Assembly: GCF_014199935.1 (NCBI RefSeq)
Contig: NZ_JACHOP010000017.1
Span: 45,301 to 109,300, forward strand
Length of the DNA stretch: 64,000 nucleotides
Direction of reading: 5' to 3'
Origin: Methylorubrum rhodinum
GTDB lineage: Bacteria; Pseudomonadota; Alphaproteobacteria; Rhizobiales; Beijerinckiaceae
Shown: positions 7,521 to 15,045 of the stretch, in pieces
How positions within the stretch are numbered: the first letter of the stretch is position 1
Layout of the letters: each line of letters starts with the position of its first letter
Made by a program: the position numbers and the translations under genes
The notes under the pieces: generated by a model
What the model saw: only the letters and a program-made list of their open reading frames with translations
The model's database searches: none
Told to the model about the DNA's origin: nothing

Positions 7521-7635
7521 TGGCGCAGCGCTTCGCATCCCTTTCCCCCATCCAGCGGCAGCCAGCCCCCCGGCCTGCCGCCGGACCGCGCTCGGTCCCC
7601 GTTCTCGTTCCCGCGTCACCGGGACCGGGCGCACC

Positions 7636-7881
7636 CTATTGCAGCCCCGCCGGCGCCTCGCTCGCCCCGGCCGCCCGCGCCACCGACGCGCACGCCGCCT
7701 GCGCCGCGCCGAGCAAGGCCGGATCGCGCCGCACCACCGCGGCCATCGCGATCTCGACGTGCGTCAGCAGGCCCGCCCGCGCCTCGGGCGCCCGCTCCAT
7801 CTCCCGCTGCACCAGCCACGTCGCCATGGCATGCAGCGCCAGGAGCGAAGCGGCCGCGCCGCTGTCGTCGTCAGCCTCCAT
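7636..7881 (-). CDS. hypothetical helical protein (antisense pair, second gene)
   Basis: An 81-residue Ala-rich helical protein (MEADDDSGAAASLLALHAMA...). It overlaps the upstream minus-strand gene by 11 bases. The plus-strand frame here is Arg/Ala/Ser-rich, as expected of a shadow, so the minus strand is favoured. No family recognised. Confidence 0.5.
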   Translation of the reverse strand: MEADDDSGAAASLLALHAMATWLVQREMERAPEARAGLLTHVEIAMAAVVRRDPALLGAAQAACASVARAAGASEAPAGLQ

Positions 7882-8086
7882 CGCGCTTCCCCTCCTGCAC
7901 GCGCCAGCCGTGCGCGCGCTTCACCCCGTTCATCATCTTGCGACCGCGCTTGCCAGCAGTGTCGCTCGTCTTCGTCGCCGTCGGGTTGCCGCCCGTGGCG
8001 TCGGTCTGTTCCTGCGCGCCCGGCTCTGCTGCCAAGCCGTGTCCGGTCGCGCCCCTGCGTGTCGTGCGTCTCTCCGAGCCCTCCAT
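7871..8086 (-). CDS. small basic protein (antisense pair, first gene)
   Basis: A 71-residue very basic protein (MEGSERRTTRRGATGHG...) rich in Arg, Lys and Gly with no hydrophobic segment, which suggests nucleic-acid binding or disorder. It runs against the early operon and is coupled to the following gene. No clear promoter was seen. Confidence 0.4.
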   Translation of the reverse strand: MEGSERRTTRRGATGHGLAAEPGAQEQTDATGGNPTATKTSDTAGKRGRKMMNGVKRAHGWRVQEGKRDGG

Positions 8087-8181
8087 CCGCAACCCGTCCT
8101 CCGTGGTCGAGCGCAATCGACCACGGGACCGATGGCATGGGCATCCAGCAACGGCGGACAATTCATCCAGGGAGGCGGCGC

Positions 8182-8553
8182 GTGAGCGCGGGCGTCTATC
8201 TTGAGGAGGCTCGCACCTTGGCGGGCACCTGCATCGCTCGCGAGCGGGCGCGCCATGGCGGCAACGCCGATGAGGCGCGTGACCGGCTGGCTCGCCGGAT
8301 CGGCTGGGCGCCCGGCACGCTCTACAATCTCATGCGCGAGCGCCTGAAGGGCCTAGACTACGACCTTCGCCTGCGCCTGACCGAGTACGCCGTCGAGGAC
8401 CTGCAGAATGAAATCGACGCGCTCACCCGCGAGATGGAGAGAGCTCGCAACCTTCGCGGTCCGCAAAGTGTGGCGCTGGCTGACAAGGCACAGAAACTCC
8501 TGACGGAGGCGCAGGCGCTCCACGCCCGTCTCGGCGGCGGGGGCGACCAATGA
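8182..8553 (+). CDS. hypothetical phage protein with coiled coil
   Basis: A 123-residue protein. The GTG start is set by an AGGGAGG ribosome-binding site seven bases upstream; longer upstream frames lack such a site. The first half (RLARRIGWAPGTLYNLMRER) looks like a helix-turn-helix and the second (YAVEDLQNEIDALTREMERA) like a coiled coil. Possibly a DNA-binding regulator. Confidence 0.7.
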   Translation: MSAGVYLEEARTLAGTCIARERARHGGNADEARDRLARRIGWAPGTLYNLMRERLKGLDYDLRLRLTEYAVEDLQNEIDALTREMERARNLRGPQSVALADKAQKLLTEAQALHARLGGGGDQ

Positions 8554-8828
8554 CGCGCTACCCTCTGTCCATCACCGATCATGCGCTGCTGCGCTGGCTT
8601 GAGCGCATCCACGGCATCGACGTGGAAGGCTTCCGCGAGAAGCTGCGCGAGGAAGCCGTCGCCTCGCTCGTCGCTTACGGCGACCTTCGCGAGGCCGACA
8701 CCGGCACCTTCGTCGTCGATAACGGTGTGGTGATCACCGTGCTCGGCCCTGGCCAGCACGTCATCGGCGCCCCGCACCGCAGGAGCTTCGGCGTGCCGCG
8801 CGTTGCGCCGCCGCCCGCCTCCGGCTGA
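8550..8828 (+). CDS. conserved phage hypothetical protein
   Basis: A 92-residue protein starting MTRYPLSITDHALLRWLERI. The 'ITDHALLRWLERxxGID' opening is typical of a small family in alphaproteobacterial phages resembling toxin-like or RNase-like DUF4258 proteins. Whether it is a nuclease is not established. It overlaps the preceding stop. Confidence 0.65.
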   Translation: MTRYPLSITDHALLRWLERIHGIDVEGFREKLREEAVASLVAYGDLREADTGTFVVDNGVVITVLGPGQHVIGAPHRRSFGVPRVAPPPASG

Positions 8829-8889
8829 CGCCTCATCAATCCCGCCGCCGGGCGGCTCCCGGCTCTTCATCACCCACAGGAGGCCCGCC

Positions 8890-9414
8890 ATGGCCGACGA
8901 CGACAAGCCGTTCCCGATCCTCGAAGCCTGCGCCGTCTTCGATCCGACGCTGGATCGCACCGCCGACCTGTTCGCCGCCTACGTCTCGAACAACCCGCTG
9001 CCTGCCGGCGAGCTACCCGGCCTGATCCGGTCGGTGCGGGCGGCGCTTGCCGAGGACGCGCAGGTTCCGCCCGCCCGCCCCGGCTCCACCGTCGCGGATC
9101 AGCCCGAGACCGAGATGCCCAGCGCGGCGCAGATCAAGAAGTCGATCACGCCCGACGCGCTGATCTCCTTCCTCGACGGCAAGCCCTACAAGACGCTGCG
9201 TCGCCACCTGCGCACCCACGGGCTCACCCCGGAGAGCTACCGCGCCCGGTTCGGCCTGCCCGTCGACTATCCACTCGTCTCGCCGAACTACTCGGCGGCG
9301 CGCTCCGAACTGGCGAAGGCGGCGGGGCTCGGCCGCGGCGGCGCGGCGCCGGAAGCCGAGGCCGGTCCGAGCGCGGGCGGCGCCGTCCCCACCGACGACT
9401 CCCTCGCGGCCTGA
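8890..9414 (+). CDS. Ros/MucR-family regulator lacking zinc-ligand cysteines
   Basis: A 174-residue protein with an AGGAGG ribosome-binding site. Residues 78-120 carry the MucR signature (SITPDALISFLDGKPYKTLR, then RHLRTHGLTPESYRARFGLP). MucR/Ros proteins are alphaproteobacterial transcriptional regulators that bind AT-rich DNA through a CysCysHisHis finger; here both Cys positions are replaced (ISFLDG) while the histidines remain. The N-terminal 60 residues are the usual oligomerisation part. It may silence or compete at host MucR targets. Confidence 0.85.
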   Translation: MADDDKPFPILEACAVFDPTLDRTADLFAAYVSNNPLPAGELPGLIRSVRAALAEDAQVPPARPGSTVADQPETEMPSAAQIKKSITPDALISFLDGKPYKTLRRHLRTHGLTPESYRARFGLPVDYPLVSPNYSAARSELAKAAGLGRGGAAPEAEAGPSAGGAVPTDDSLAA

Positions 9415-9419
9415 CGCCC

Positions 9420-9986
9420 ATGCGCGCGCCCGGCTCCCCATACCGACGCACGGGCGCGCGCCTCAAGGCCGAGGAGCGCCCGGTCTACGCCCAGCGTCGA
9501 ATCGTGCCCTCGGTCGAAATTGGCTTCGCGCTGCCGCCGAGCACCAACAGCCTGTTCTTCAACGCGCCCGGCCGCGGTCGCGTGAAGACGCCGCGCTACC
9601 GCCGCTGGCGGGACAGCGCCGTCCTCGAGATCTGCACGGCGAACCCGCGCCCCGGCCGCATCGCCGGCCCGTGCGCCGTCACCCTCCGCCTGCCGCCCTT
9701 TTCGGGCGACATCGACAACCGGGTGAAGCCGTGCCTCGACGTGGCGGTTGCCGCCGGCATCATCGCCGATGACGGGCAGCGGTACGTGCCCAGCCATCCC
9801 CGCGTCGACATCGACCGCTCGGCCGCCGGCGTCCGCATGATCCTCAGCGCCCTCGCGGTCGAGGCCGAAGACGCCGCCGAGATTGAGACCCGCGCCCGGC
9901 TCAACCAGAGCCCCGCCTACATCGCCGTCGCCCTCGGGCTGAGCCTGGGACAGGTCGAGACCGTGCTCGCGGGGGCGTCGCGATGA
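9420..9986 (+). CDS. rusA: RusA-type Holliday junction resolvase
   Basis: A 188-residue protein with the RusA acidic cluster: D97-x-D99-N, D107 in KPCLDVAV, and a DD pair (117-118) in GIIADD. RusA cleaves four-way junctions during phage recombination and resolves branched DNA before packaging. The family is usually about 120 residues; the extra C-terminal part (145-188) resembles a helix-turn-helix. It overlaps the next gene by four bases. Confidence 0.9.
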   Translation: MRAPGSPYRRTGARLKAEERPVYAQRRIVPSVEIGFALPPSTNSLFFNAPGRGRVKTPRYRRWRDSAVLEICTANPRPGRIAGPCAVTLRLPPFSGDIDNRVKPCLDVAVAAGIIADDGQRYVPSHPRVDIDRSAAGVRMILSALAVEAEDAAEIETRARLNQSPAYIAVALGLSLGQVETVLAGASR

Positions 9987-10195
9987 CCGCGCCGGCATCC
10001 GCCGCCGACACTTGGCCCGACACGCCCCGCAACCGCGCCGAGATCGCGAACCGCTGGGCCAAGGGCCACGACACCCTGACCATCGCCGAGGCCATCGGCC
10101 TCACTGAGCCGCAGGTCTGCTGGGTCCGCGCGCGAATGCAGGACGATCGGCACGCGACGCGCGCCCGCCCTTCCACACCCCGGAGCCCGTCATGA
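9983..10195 (+). CDS. small helix-turn-helix protein
   Basis: A 70-residue protein; residues 17-50 (NRAEIANRWAKGHDTLTIAE and AIGLTEPQVCWVRAR) form a simple helix-turn-helix. It overlaps RusA and the sliding-clamp gene by four bases on each side, so the three are co-translated. Probably a DNA-binding accessory factor. Confidence 0.6.
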   Translation: MTAPASAADTWPDTPRNRAEIANRWAKGHDTLTIAEAIGLTEPQVCWVRARMQDDRHATRARPSTPRSPS

Positions 10196-11346
10196 GCAAG
10201 AAGACCAACGAGGCAGCGCCGTTCCGCGTGGAGGCGCCGCGCGCCGAGCTGCTGCGCGCAGTCAAGGAGGCCGCCCGCGCGGTCGAGCGGCGCAACACCA
10301 TCCCGATCCTGTCCTTCGTCAATCTCGCCATGGGCTTCGGCACGCTGGCCGTCACCGGCACGAATCTCGACTGCGAAATGCGGGTCGAAATTGAGGCGCG
10401 CGGAGAGGGCGCGGCCTGCCTGCCCGCCCACCGGCTGCGCGACATGCTGAGGGCGCTCGACGTCGAAACAATCGCTCTCGCGGGCGACGCCGACGGCATC
10501 GTGACCCTGACGGCCGGCGACACGGAGGCGACGTTCGGCTCTCTGCCATCCGTCGATCACCCGGTGCTCAGCGTCGATAGTCTCGCCTGGGCGCTGACCC
10601 TGCCGGAGGGCGTGTTCGCCTACCTCATCGGCGGCGCAGCCGACGCCATGAGCACCGAGGAGACCCGCTACTACCTCAACGGCGTCTGCTTCGAGGTGAA
10701 GGACGGGCAGGCCATCGCGGTTGCCACGGATGGGCACCGCCTCGTCAGCCGCACACACAACCTCGCCGGCCAGAGCGCCGACCGGGCGCCGATCATCGTC
10801 CCGCGCGACGCGGTGCGGCTGGCCCTGCCGCTGATCGGCACGGGTGAGGCCAAGATCACGGCGTACCTCGCTCCGGACGGTAAGGGCGGTCCGGTCAAGA
10901 TGGAGATAGTCGCGGGCGACGCTCGGCTCCGCTGCAAGCTCATCGACGGCACCTTCCCGGACTGGCGCCGGGTCGTCCCGGCCGAGGGCGGCGCCGAAGT
11001 TACGATCAGCCTCGCGGCGCTCGACCGCGTGCTCCAACTTGCTCGCGCCAACACCACCGAGCGCGGACGCGCCGTGAAGCTGGAACCTTGCGACGGCGGC
11101 CTGCGGGTCACCAGCAACAACCCTGACCTCGGCAAGGTCGCGACGCGGCTGGCCTGCGAAGGCGAGTTGGGCGCCGAGAGCATCGGCATGAACGCCGAAT
11201 ACCTCGCCGGGATGGCCCGCGCCGCCGCCCGCATCGGCTCGAAGAGCCTGCGTCTGCAGATCACCGGGCCCGGCAACCCGATCCGCATCCTGCCCGACGC
11301 CGCGATCCCCGGCGCCATGGCCGTCCTGATGCCGATGCGCGTCTGA
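10192..11346 (+). CDS. dnaN: phage-encoded DNA polymerase III beta subunit (sliding clamp)
   Basis: A full-length 384-residue clamp with the three-domain layout of bacterial DnaN: ERRNTIPILSFVNL near the start, the ETRYYLNGVCFEV and VATDGHRL hallmarks in the middle, LIDGTFPDWRRVVP, and the C-terminal MPMRV peptide. The clamp rings DNA and tethers polymerase and partner proteins. Coupled between an HTH gene and replication genes, it probably replaces or competes with the host clamp during phage replication. Most siphophages use the host clamp, so its presence is notable. Confidence 0.95.
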   Translation: MSKKTNEAAPFRVEAPRAELLRAVKEAARAVERRNTIPILSFVNLAMGFGTLAVTGTNLDCEMRVEIEARGEGAACLPAHRLRDMLRALDVETIALAGDADGIVTLTAGDTEATFGSLPSVDHPVLSVDSLAWALTLPEGVFAYLIGGAADAMSTEETRYYLNGVCFEVKDGQAIAVATDGHRLVSRTHNLAGQSADRAPIIVPRDAVRLALPLIGTGEAKITAYLAPDGKGGPVKMEIVAGDARLRCKLIDGTFPDWRRVVPAEGGAEVTISLAALDRVLQLARANTTERGRAVKLEPCDGGLRVTSNNPDLGKVATRLACEGELGAESIGMNAEYLAGMARAAARIGSKSLRLQITGPGNPIRILPDAAIPGAMAVLMPMRV

Positions 11347-11377
11347 CCCCTCCTCCTCATGCCAGAAGAGCCGTCCA

Positions 11378-11599
11378 ATGCCCGAGACCGTGACCGAACC
11401 GCAGGCTGAGACCAAGAAGAAGCGGACGCGCAAGGACAAGCTCGCGCCGCTCACGGGCGCCGAGATCCTGGAGAAGGCCGCCCGCGAGGCCAAGCCGACC
11501 ACACCTGCGGAGAGGCGGCGCCTAAAGCGCGAGGGCCAGATGCTCATGCCGGGGCATCTCGACCTGCCGCACATGACCGCCGCGTCGATCGGGCGCTGA
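11378..11599 (+). CDS. small basic hypothetical protein
   Basis: A 73-residue Lys/Arg/Glu-rich protein (KKKRTRKDKLAPLTGAEIL...) following the clamp gene. The MLMPGHLDLP stretch near its end is QxxLxLF-like only in spacing, so clamp binding is speculation. No family recognised. Confidence 0.55.
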   Translation: MPETVTEPQAETKKKRTRKDKLAPLTGAEILEKAAREAKPTTPAERRRLKREGQMLMPGHLDLPHMTAASIGR

Positions 11600-11602
11600 A
11601 CC

Positions 11603-11857
11603 ATGCGCGCCGGCCCGCGTCCGAAGCTCGTCGGCGATGCCGAGCACCTTGATCCCGGGCTTGTGCTGCCTTCGGTCCAGGCCGCCGCCCCACGCCAAGC
11701 AGACTGCGATATCTGCGGTCTCGTAGAGGCCGGCTGCTTCGGCTTCGGCGTCTTCCGCAACCGTCGGGGCGTGTGGGCCTGCGACGACATCGACTGCTGC
11801 GCAGAGGCCAAGGCCCGTGCGGCAGAATCCCATCGTCAGCTGGTTGCTGCGGAGTAG
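11603..11857 (+). CDS. small Cys-rich (zinc-ribbon-like) protein
   Basis: An 84-residue protein with CDIC followed by a C-x(4)-C-x(6)-CC pattern (ACDDIDCC), enough cysteines for one zinc site. It sits between the clamp and the replication-initiator genes. Small zinc ribbons here often assist DNA replication or recombination, which is inference. Confidence 0.6.
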   Translation: MRAGPRPKLVGDAEHLDPGLVLPSVQAAAPRQADCDICGLVEAGCFGFGVFRNRRGVWACDDIDCCAEAKARAAESHRQLVAAE

Positions 11858-11864
11858 GTGCGGA

Positions 11865-12140
11865 GTGGCCGACATCAGCCTCATAGCGGACCTCGTCCGC
11901 GCTGGGCTCGATCCCGAGCTGCTGCAGCGTGTGGCACTGGAGCTTGCCCGCGGGCAGGCCGCCATCGCTGCGGCGGAGCGGGTCGAGGCTGAGCGTGCGG
12001 CCAAGGCCGAGGCCGCGGCGGAGGCGAAGCGCGAGGCCAATGCGGAGCGGCAGCGCCGGTTTAGGGAGCGTCATAACGGAAGTAACGCGTTACGCGGCGT
12101 TACGGAGCGTGACGAGGCGTTACTCCCCCCCCCAAGATAA
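11865..12140 (+). CDS. replication initiator/replisome organizer, N-terminal part
   Basis: A 91-residue product from GTG. Its N-terminus (ADISLIADLVRAGLDPELL) followed by a basic coiled coil (AERQRRFRERH) is typical of the N-terminal half of phage replisome-organizer proteins. The frame ends seven bases after a run of nine C (12125-12133). Slipping back one base in that run joins it to the C-terminal half, so this is probably either a truncated gene or one half of a frameshift product. Confidence 0.7.
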   Translation: MADISLIADLVRAGLDPELLQRVALELARGQAAIAAAERVEAERAAKAEAAAEAKREANAERQRRFRERHNGSNALRGVTERDEALLPPPR

Positions 12141-12700
12141 ATAACTCAACCCCCCACCCTGAAACCTTCCCCGCTGACCCTGACGGGTCAGCAGCCCCGA
12201 CGAGAAAAACCCGAGCGGCCCGGAAGCGGGCTTTGCCGGTCGATTGGCAGCCCGGGGAACGGAGCGAGCGGGTCAGGGTCGAACTCGGCCGACCGCTCGT
12301 GTGGATGCACCGCACGGCGGTCGAGATGCGGACCTGGGCCGAGAGCAAGGGCGAGGTCCGCGCCGATTGGGACGCGACCCACGACGGTTGGATGCGCCGC
12401 GAGGCGAACCGCGAGTGCGGCCGGCCCGAGCCTCCGCCGCCCGGTCCGCGCGGCCCGGCATCCGGCCAGCGCGTCAGCGGCCTCACCCAGCACGCCCACG
12501 AGCGATTCCACGACAAGCGCCGAGGAGGCTTCGATGACCGTACCCTCGACCTGGACGCCGAGCCTGCCCGCGCCGGTGGCGGACATGCTCCCGGAGATGC
12601 CTGCGGCCGCTCAGGCCCGGCTGAAGGCGCTGACCCGCGCGGTGAAGGAGGAGGCGCCCGGACGGTATTCGATTTCCCGCAGCGACGCGCCCACGGATGA
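12131..12700 (+). pseudogene. replication initiator, C-terminal part (-1 frame)
   Basis: After the C run this frame reads through a Lys/Arg linker to ALPVDWQPGE, then EVRADWDATHDGWMRREANR, the classic C-terminal signature of phage replisome organizers (DW-x-ATHxxWMRRE). The same frame runs on 167 bases into the next gene, where it looks non-coding, so its natural stop may also be lost. It has no credible start of its own. It is either expressed by slippage at C9 or is a disrupted gene; a base-calling error in the homopolymer would explain it equally well. Confidence 0.6.
12173..12192 (+). other. perfect 8-bp hairpin downstream of C9 run
   Basis: GCTGACCC, loop TGAC, GGGTCAGC. It lies 39 bases after the C run inside the split replication gene and has no T-run. 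It could pause ribosomes or be a weak attenuator; the distance is long for a frameshift stimulator. Confidence 0.45.
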
Positions 12701-13289
12701 CGAGCGCCGCGGCCTCGCCGCCCGGCGGAAGGCGCTGCAGGACGCGATGCAGCCGGGCAGCCGCGAGGCGATCAAGGACCGGCTTCACGGCTTCGCCTAC
12801 GGCTTCGGCACCTTGCGTGCACTGGACCGGGAAACGTTCGCGCTGACCCTGACGGCGATGGTTCAGGCCGTCGATCACCTGCCCGTCGAGGCCGTCAGTC
12901 GGGCGTGCCTCGCGTGGTCGAAGGGACTGATCCGGTGGGCCAACTGCCGGTTTCCGCCGGATGCGCCGGAACTGGCCCGCGCGGCGGAAGAGGCGTTCGG
13001 CCAGTTGCGGATGGAGGAGCGCGAACTGCGCATCATCCTCAGCGCCCGTCTCCTGCCGGCCCCGAAGCCGCCGCCGACCCAAGCCGAGCGCGACAAGGGC
13101 GCTGCCGAGGCCGAGGCGCTCATCGCCTCCATCGCAGAGGCCGGCCGGCGCCTCGACGCCGATCTGACGGCCGCGGCGAGCCGGGGCAGCCAAGCGGAGC
13201 ATCTGGAGCACGTCCGCCGCTTCCAGGCCGCCGAGGCGGAGCGGAAGGCGAGGATTGCGGCACAGCGGTCCGCCTCTGCGACATCCTGA
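12534..13289 (+). CDS. phage replication-associated protein (helicase-loader-like)
   Basis: A 251-residue helical protein behind a strong GAGGAGG ribosome-binding site. The central part (TFALTLTAMVQAVDHLPVEA, then ...WANCRFPPDAPELARAAEEA) matches the pattern of phage proteins that follow the initiator and may load helicase: a helical domain with a W...FPPxxxELR-like motif. The C-terminus is coiled-coil. No Walker motif is seen, so it would act without ATP hydrolysis. Assignment rests on position and pattern. Confidence 0.6.
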   Translation: MTVPSTWTPSLPAPVADMLPEMPAAAQARLKALTRAVKEEAPGRYSISRSDAPTDDERRGLAARRKALQDAMQPGSREAIKDRLHGFAYGFGTLRALDRETFALTLTAMVQAVDHLPVEAVSRACLAWSKGLIRWANCRFPPDAPELARAAEEAFGQLRMEERELRIILSARLLPAPKPPPTQAERDKGAAEAEALIASIAEAGRRLDADLTAAASRGSQAEHLEHVRRFQAAEAERKARIAAQRSASATS

Positions 13290-13301
13290 ACTCCGCACAG
13301 A

Positions 13302-13352
13302 TTTCTGCACAAACCACTACATCTAGCGAGGAACGAATGAAGTTGTGCAGAA
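13302..13352. promoter_or_regulatory. inverted pair of TTCTGCACAA sites
   Basis: TTTCTGCACAA (13302-13312) and its inverse TTGTGCAGAA (13343-13352) flank a 30-base spacer upstream of the antirepressor gene. The TTTCTGCACA core recurs at 15714-15723 in the promoter of the XRE gene at 15.2 kb, suggesting a shared regulator. A TATACT box (13379-13384) follows, with only a weak -35. Confidence 0.4.
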
Positions 13353-13417
13353 CGCGCTGCGGGAGCGATTAGCGCGCCTATACTGGGTAAGCACTGACCG
13401 CACTCGCGACATCAGCC

Positions 13418-13459
13418 GGCGGCGAGGCTCAAGCCTGCAAGCCCACCTCGCCGCCTTTT
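13418..13459 (+). terminator. intrinsic terminator before the antirepressor
   Basis: GGCGGCGAGG (13418-13427) pairs with CCTCGCCGCC (13446-13455), followed by TTTT. It would end the early replication transcript or act as an attenuator for the antirepressor and antiterminator genes. Confidence 0.6.
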
Positions 13460-13515
13460 CCAACCCCTCGCGCCAACGAGGGATCAGCGACCACCCCGAA
13501 TCGAGCGAGAACGAG

Positions 13516-14289
13516 ATGACCGAGACCGACATGCAGCCCGGCGGCGCCGACCGTCAACCGATCGTCCGCCTCGTGGGCGATCAGCTCCGCGCGGACAGCC
13601 GCGACGTGGCCGCCTACTTCCGGAAGGATCACAAGAACGTCCTACAGGCCATCACCAACCTACATTGCAGCCCCAGATTTCGGGGGCTGAATTTTCAGCC
13701 GTTCAAAATCAACGACTTAACCGGCGAGACGACCTCGCACGTCACGATGACGAAGGACGGCTTCGCGTTCCTCGTGATGGGCTTCACCGGACCGGCCGCT
13801 GCGGTGTTCAAGGAGGCCTACATCGAGCGGTTCAACGCGATGGAGGCCGAACTGCGGAATCGGGCGGCGGCCGCCCTGCCGCAAACCTTCGCCGAGGCCC
13901 TGCGCCTCGCCGCCGACAAGGCCGAAGAGAACGAGCGCCTCAGCGGGCAGGTGCGCCAGCAGGCCGAGCGGATCGCGTTTCAGGCGCCCAAGGTCGAGGC
14001 CTACAAGCGCATCGCCGAAGCTGACGGCTCCATGTGCATCACGGAGGCCGCCAAGAACCTGCAGCTGCGCCCCACCGACCTGTTCAAGCACCTGCGCACC
14101 CGCGCCTGGATCTACCGCCGGGCCGGCGCCCGCGAGGACCTTGGCTATTAGGCCCGCATCGCAGCTGGCCTCCTCGAGCACAAGGTCACGGTTCAGCACC
14201 GCGGCGATGGCACCGAGCGCGTCTGCACGCAGGTCCGGGTTACGCCGAAGGGGCTCGCCCGGCTCGCGCAGGATTTCCTGCGGTCCTGA
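13516..14289 (+). pseudogene. Rha/KilAC antirepressor with in-frame amber codon
   Basis: The protein starts MTETDMQPGG and holds a Rha-type regulatory domain (DSRDVAAYFRKDHKNVLQAI ... KDGFAFLVMGFTG) and a C-terminal KilAC antirepressor domain (EAAKNLQLRPTDLFKHLRTR). It stops at TAG (14149-14151) in the middle of KilAC. The same frame then continues ARIAAGLLEHKV ... VRVTPKGLARLAQDF to TGA, which is the normal end of KilAC, where most relatives have Gln at the amber position. The visible product is 211 residues. It is therefore a point-mutated antirepressor, unless the host suppresses TAG. Confidence 0.85.
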
Positions 14290-14338
14290 CCGCCGCCCCA
14301 CGCCACCCCCTCTCGTAGCGTATCGAGGAACAGCCGCC

Positions 14339-15031
14339 ATGCCTGCCAGCCGGAACGGACGAGGCTTCGACGCCAAGGCCACGCCGCAGCACGACGCCAA
14401 GATCGCGGCCGAGGTGCCGCTGTCCAAGGAAGAGCGGAACAAGGTGCCGGACATCACTGCGGCCGGGAAGCGCTGGTACGTCTGCATGACGGCGCCGCAG
14501 CGCGAGCTGAAGGCGGCGAAGAGCCTACGTGAGGTCGAGGGAGCACCGTTCCTCACATACGTCCCTTGCGAGTTCTTTTGGCGCCGGCCGGAGCGTGGAA
14601 ACCTCAAGCTGCCCCGGCGCGAGTTCCAGCGCCCGGCGATGCGCTCCTACCTCTTCGTCGGCGCCCCCGGCGGCATCGGTGACGAGGAACTGGCCCTGCT
14701 GCGCGAACGCGACGCCGAGGGCCGCAACCGGCACGGCCTCACCAGCATTCTCGGCTCCAACATGCGGGGCGCCCTGGCGATCGGGCGGGTCGGTTTGGCG
14801 TGGCTGGAGGGCATGGCGGACGCCGAGCGCAGCGGGGCGACGATGCACGCGCCGACGGCGCCGTTCGAGCCCGGCGATACCCTCAAGGTCGCGGTCGGAC
14901 CCATGGCTGGCTTCACGGCGCGCGCCCTCTTCACTGACATGCAGGCGGAAGAGGTGGTGGTCGAGATCAGCCTGCTCGGCAGCACAACCGAGGTTCGCTA
15001 CCCCTTCGACCATGTGCATAGGGCGGCATGA
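14339..15031 (+). CDS. NusG/RfaH-like transcription elongation factor
   Basis: A 230-residue protein after a GAGGAA ribosome-binding site. It has an NGN-type domain (RWYVCMTAPQRELKAAKSL; YVPCEFFWRRPER; MRSYLFVGAPGG) and a C-terminal KOW-like domain (FEPGDTLKVAVGPMAGFTAR...). NusG paralogues such as RfaH bind RNA polymerase and let it pass terminators. Placed between the early region and the late operon, it is a good candidate for the late antiterminator, filling the role of lambda Q by a different mechanism. The 38-residue N-terminal extension is unusual. Confidence 0.85.
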   Translation: MPASRNGRGFDAKATPQHDAKIAAEVPLSKEERNKVPDITAAGKRWYVCMTAPQRELKAAKSLREVEGAPFLTYVPCEFFWRRPERGNLKLPRREFQRPAMRSYLFVGAPGGIGDEELALLRERDAEGRNRHGLTSILGSNMRGALAIGRVGLAWLEGMADAERSGATMHAPTAPFEPGDTLKVAVGPMAGFTARALFTDMQAEEVVVEISLLGSTTEVRYPFDHVHRAA

Positions 15032-15045
15032 CGTCTATCGAGCCC

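Noticed and set aside
7520..8185. plus-strand frame after the LuxR-like gene beginning MAQRFASLSP
   Set aside because: Beyond about 40 codons it becomes Ala/Arg/Ser-rich and the minus strand holds two better genes.
9901..11811. 636-codon minus-strand frame over the sliding clamp
   Set aside because: Antisense shadow of the clamp gene in GC-rich DNA; the plus-strand clamp is unambiguous.
12173..12192. hairpin as an intrinsic terminator
   Set aside because: No T-run follows and it lies inside coding sequence; kept only as a hairpin.
12244..12537. 97-codon Arg-rich frame ending in an ATGA with the next gene
   Set aside because: The ATGA overlap is suggestive, but Arg/Pro-rich content and an alternative frame with DW-x-ATHDGWMRRE favour the other frame.
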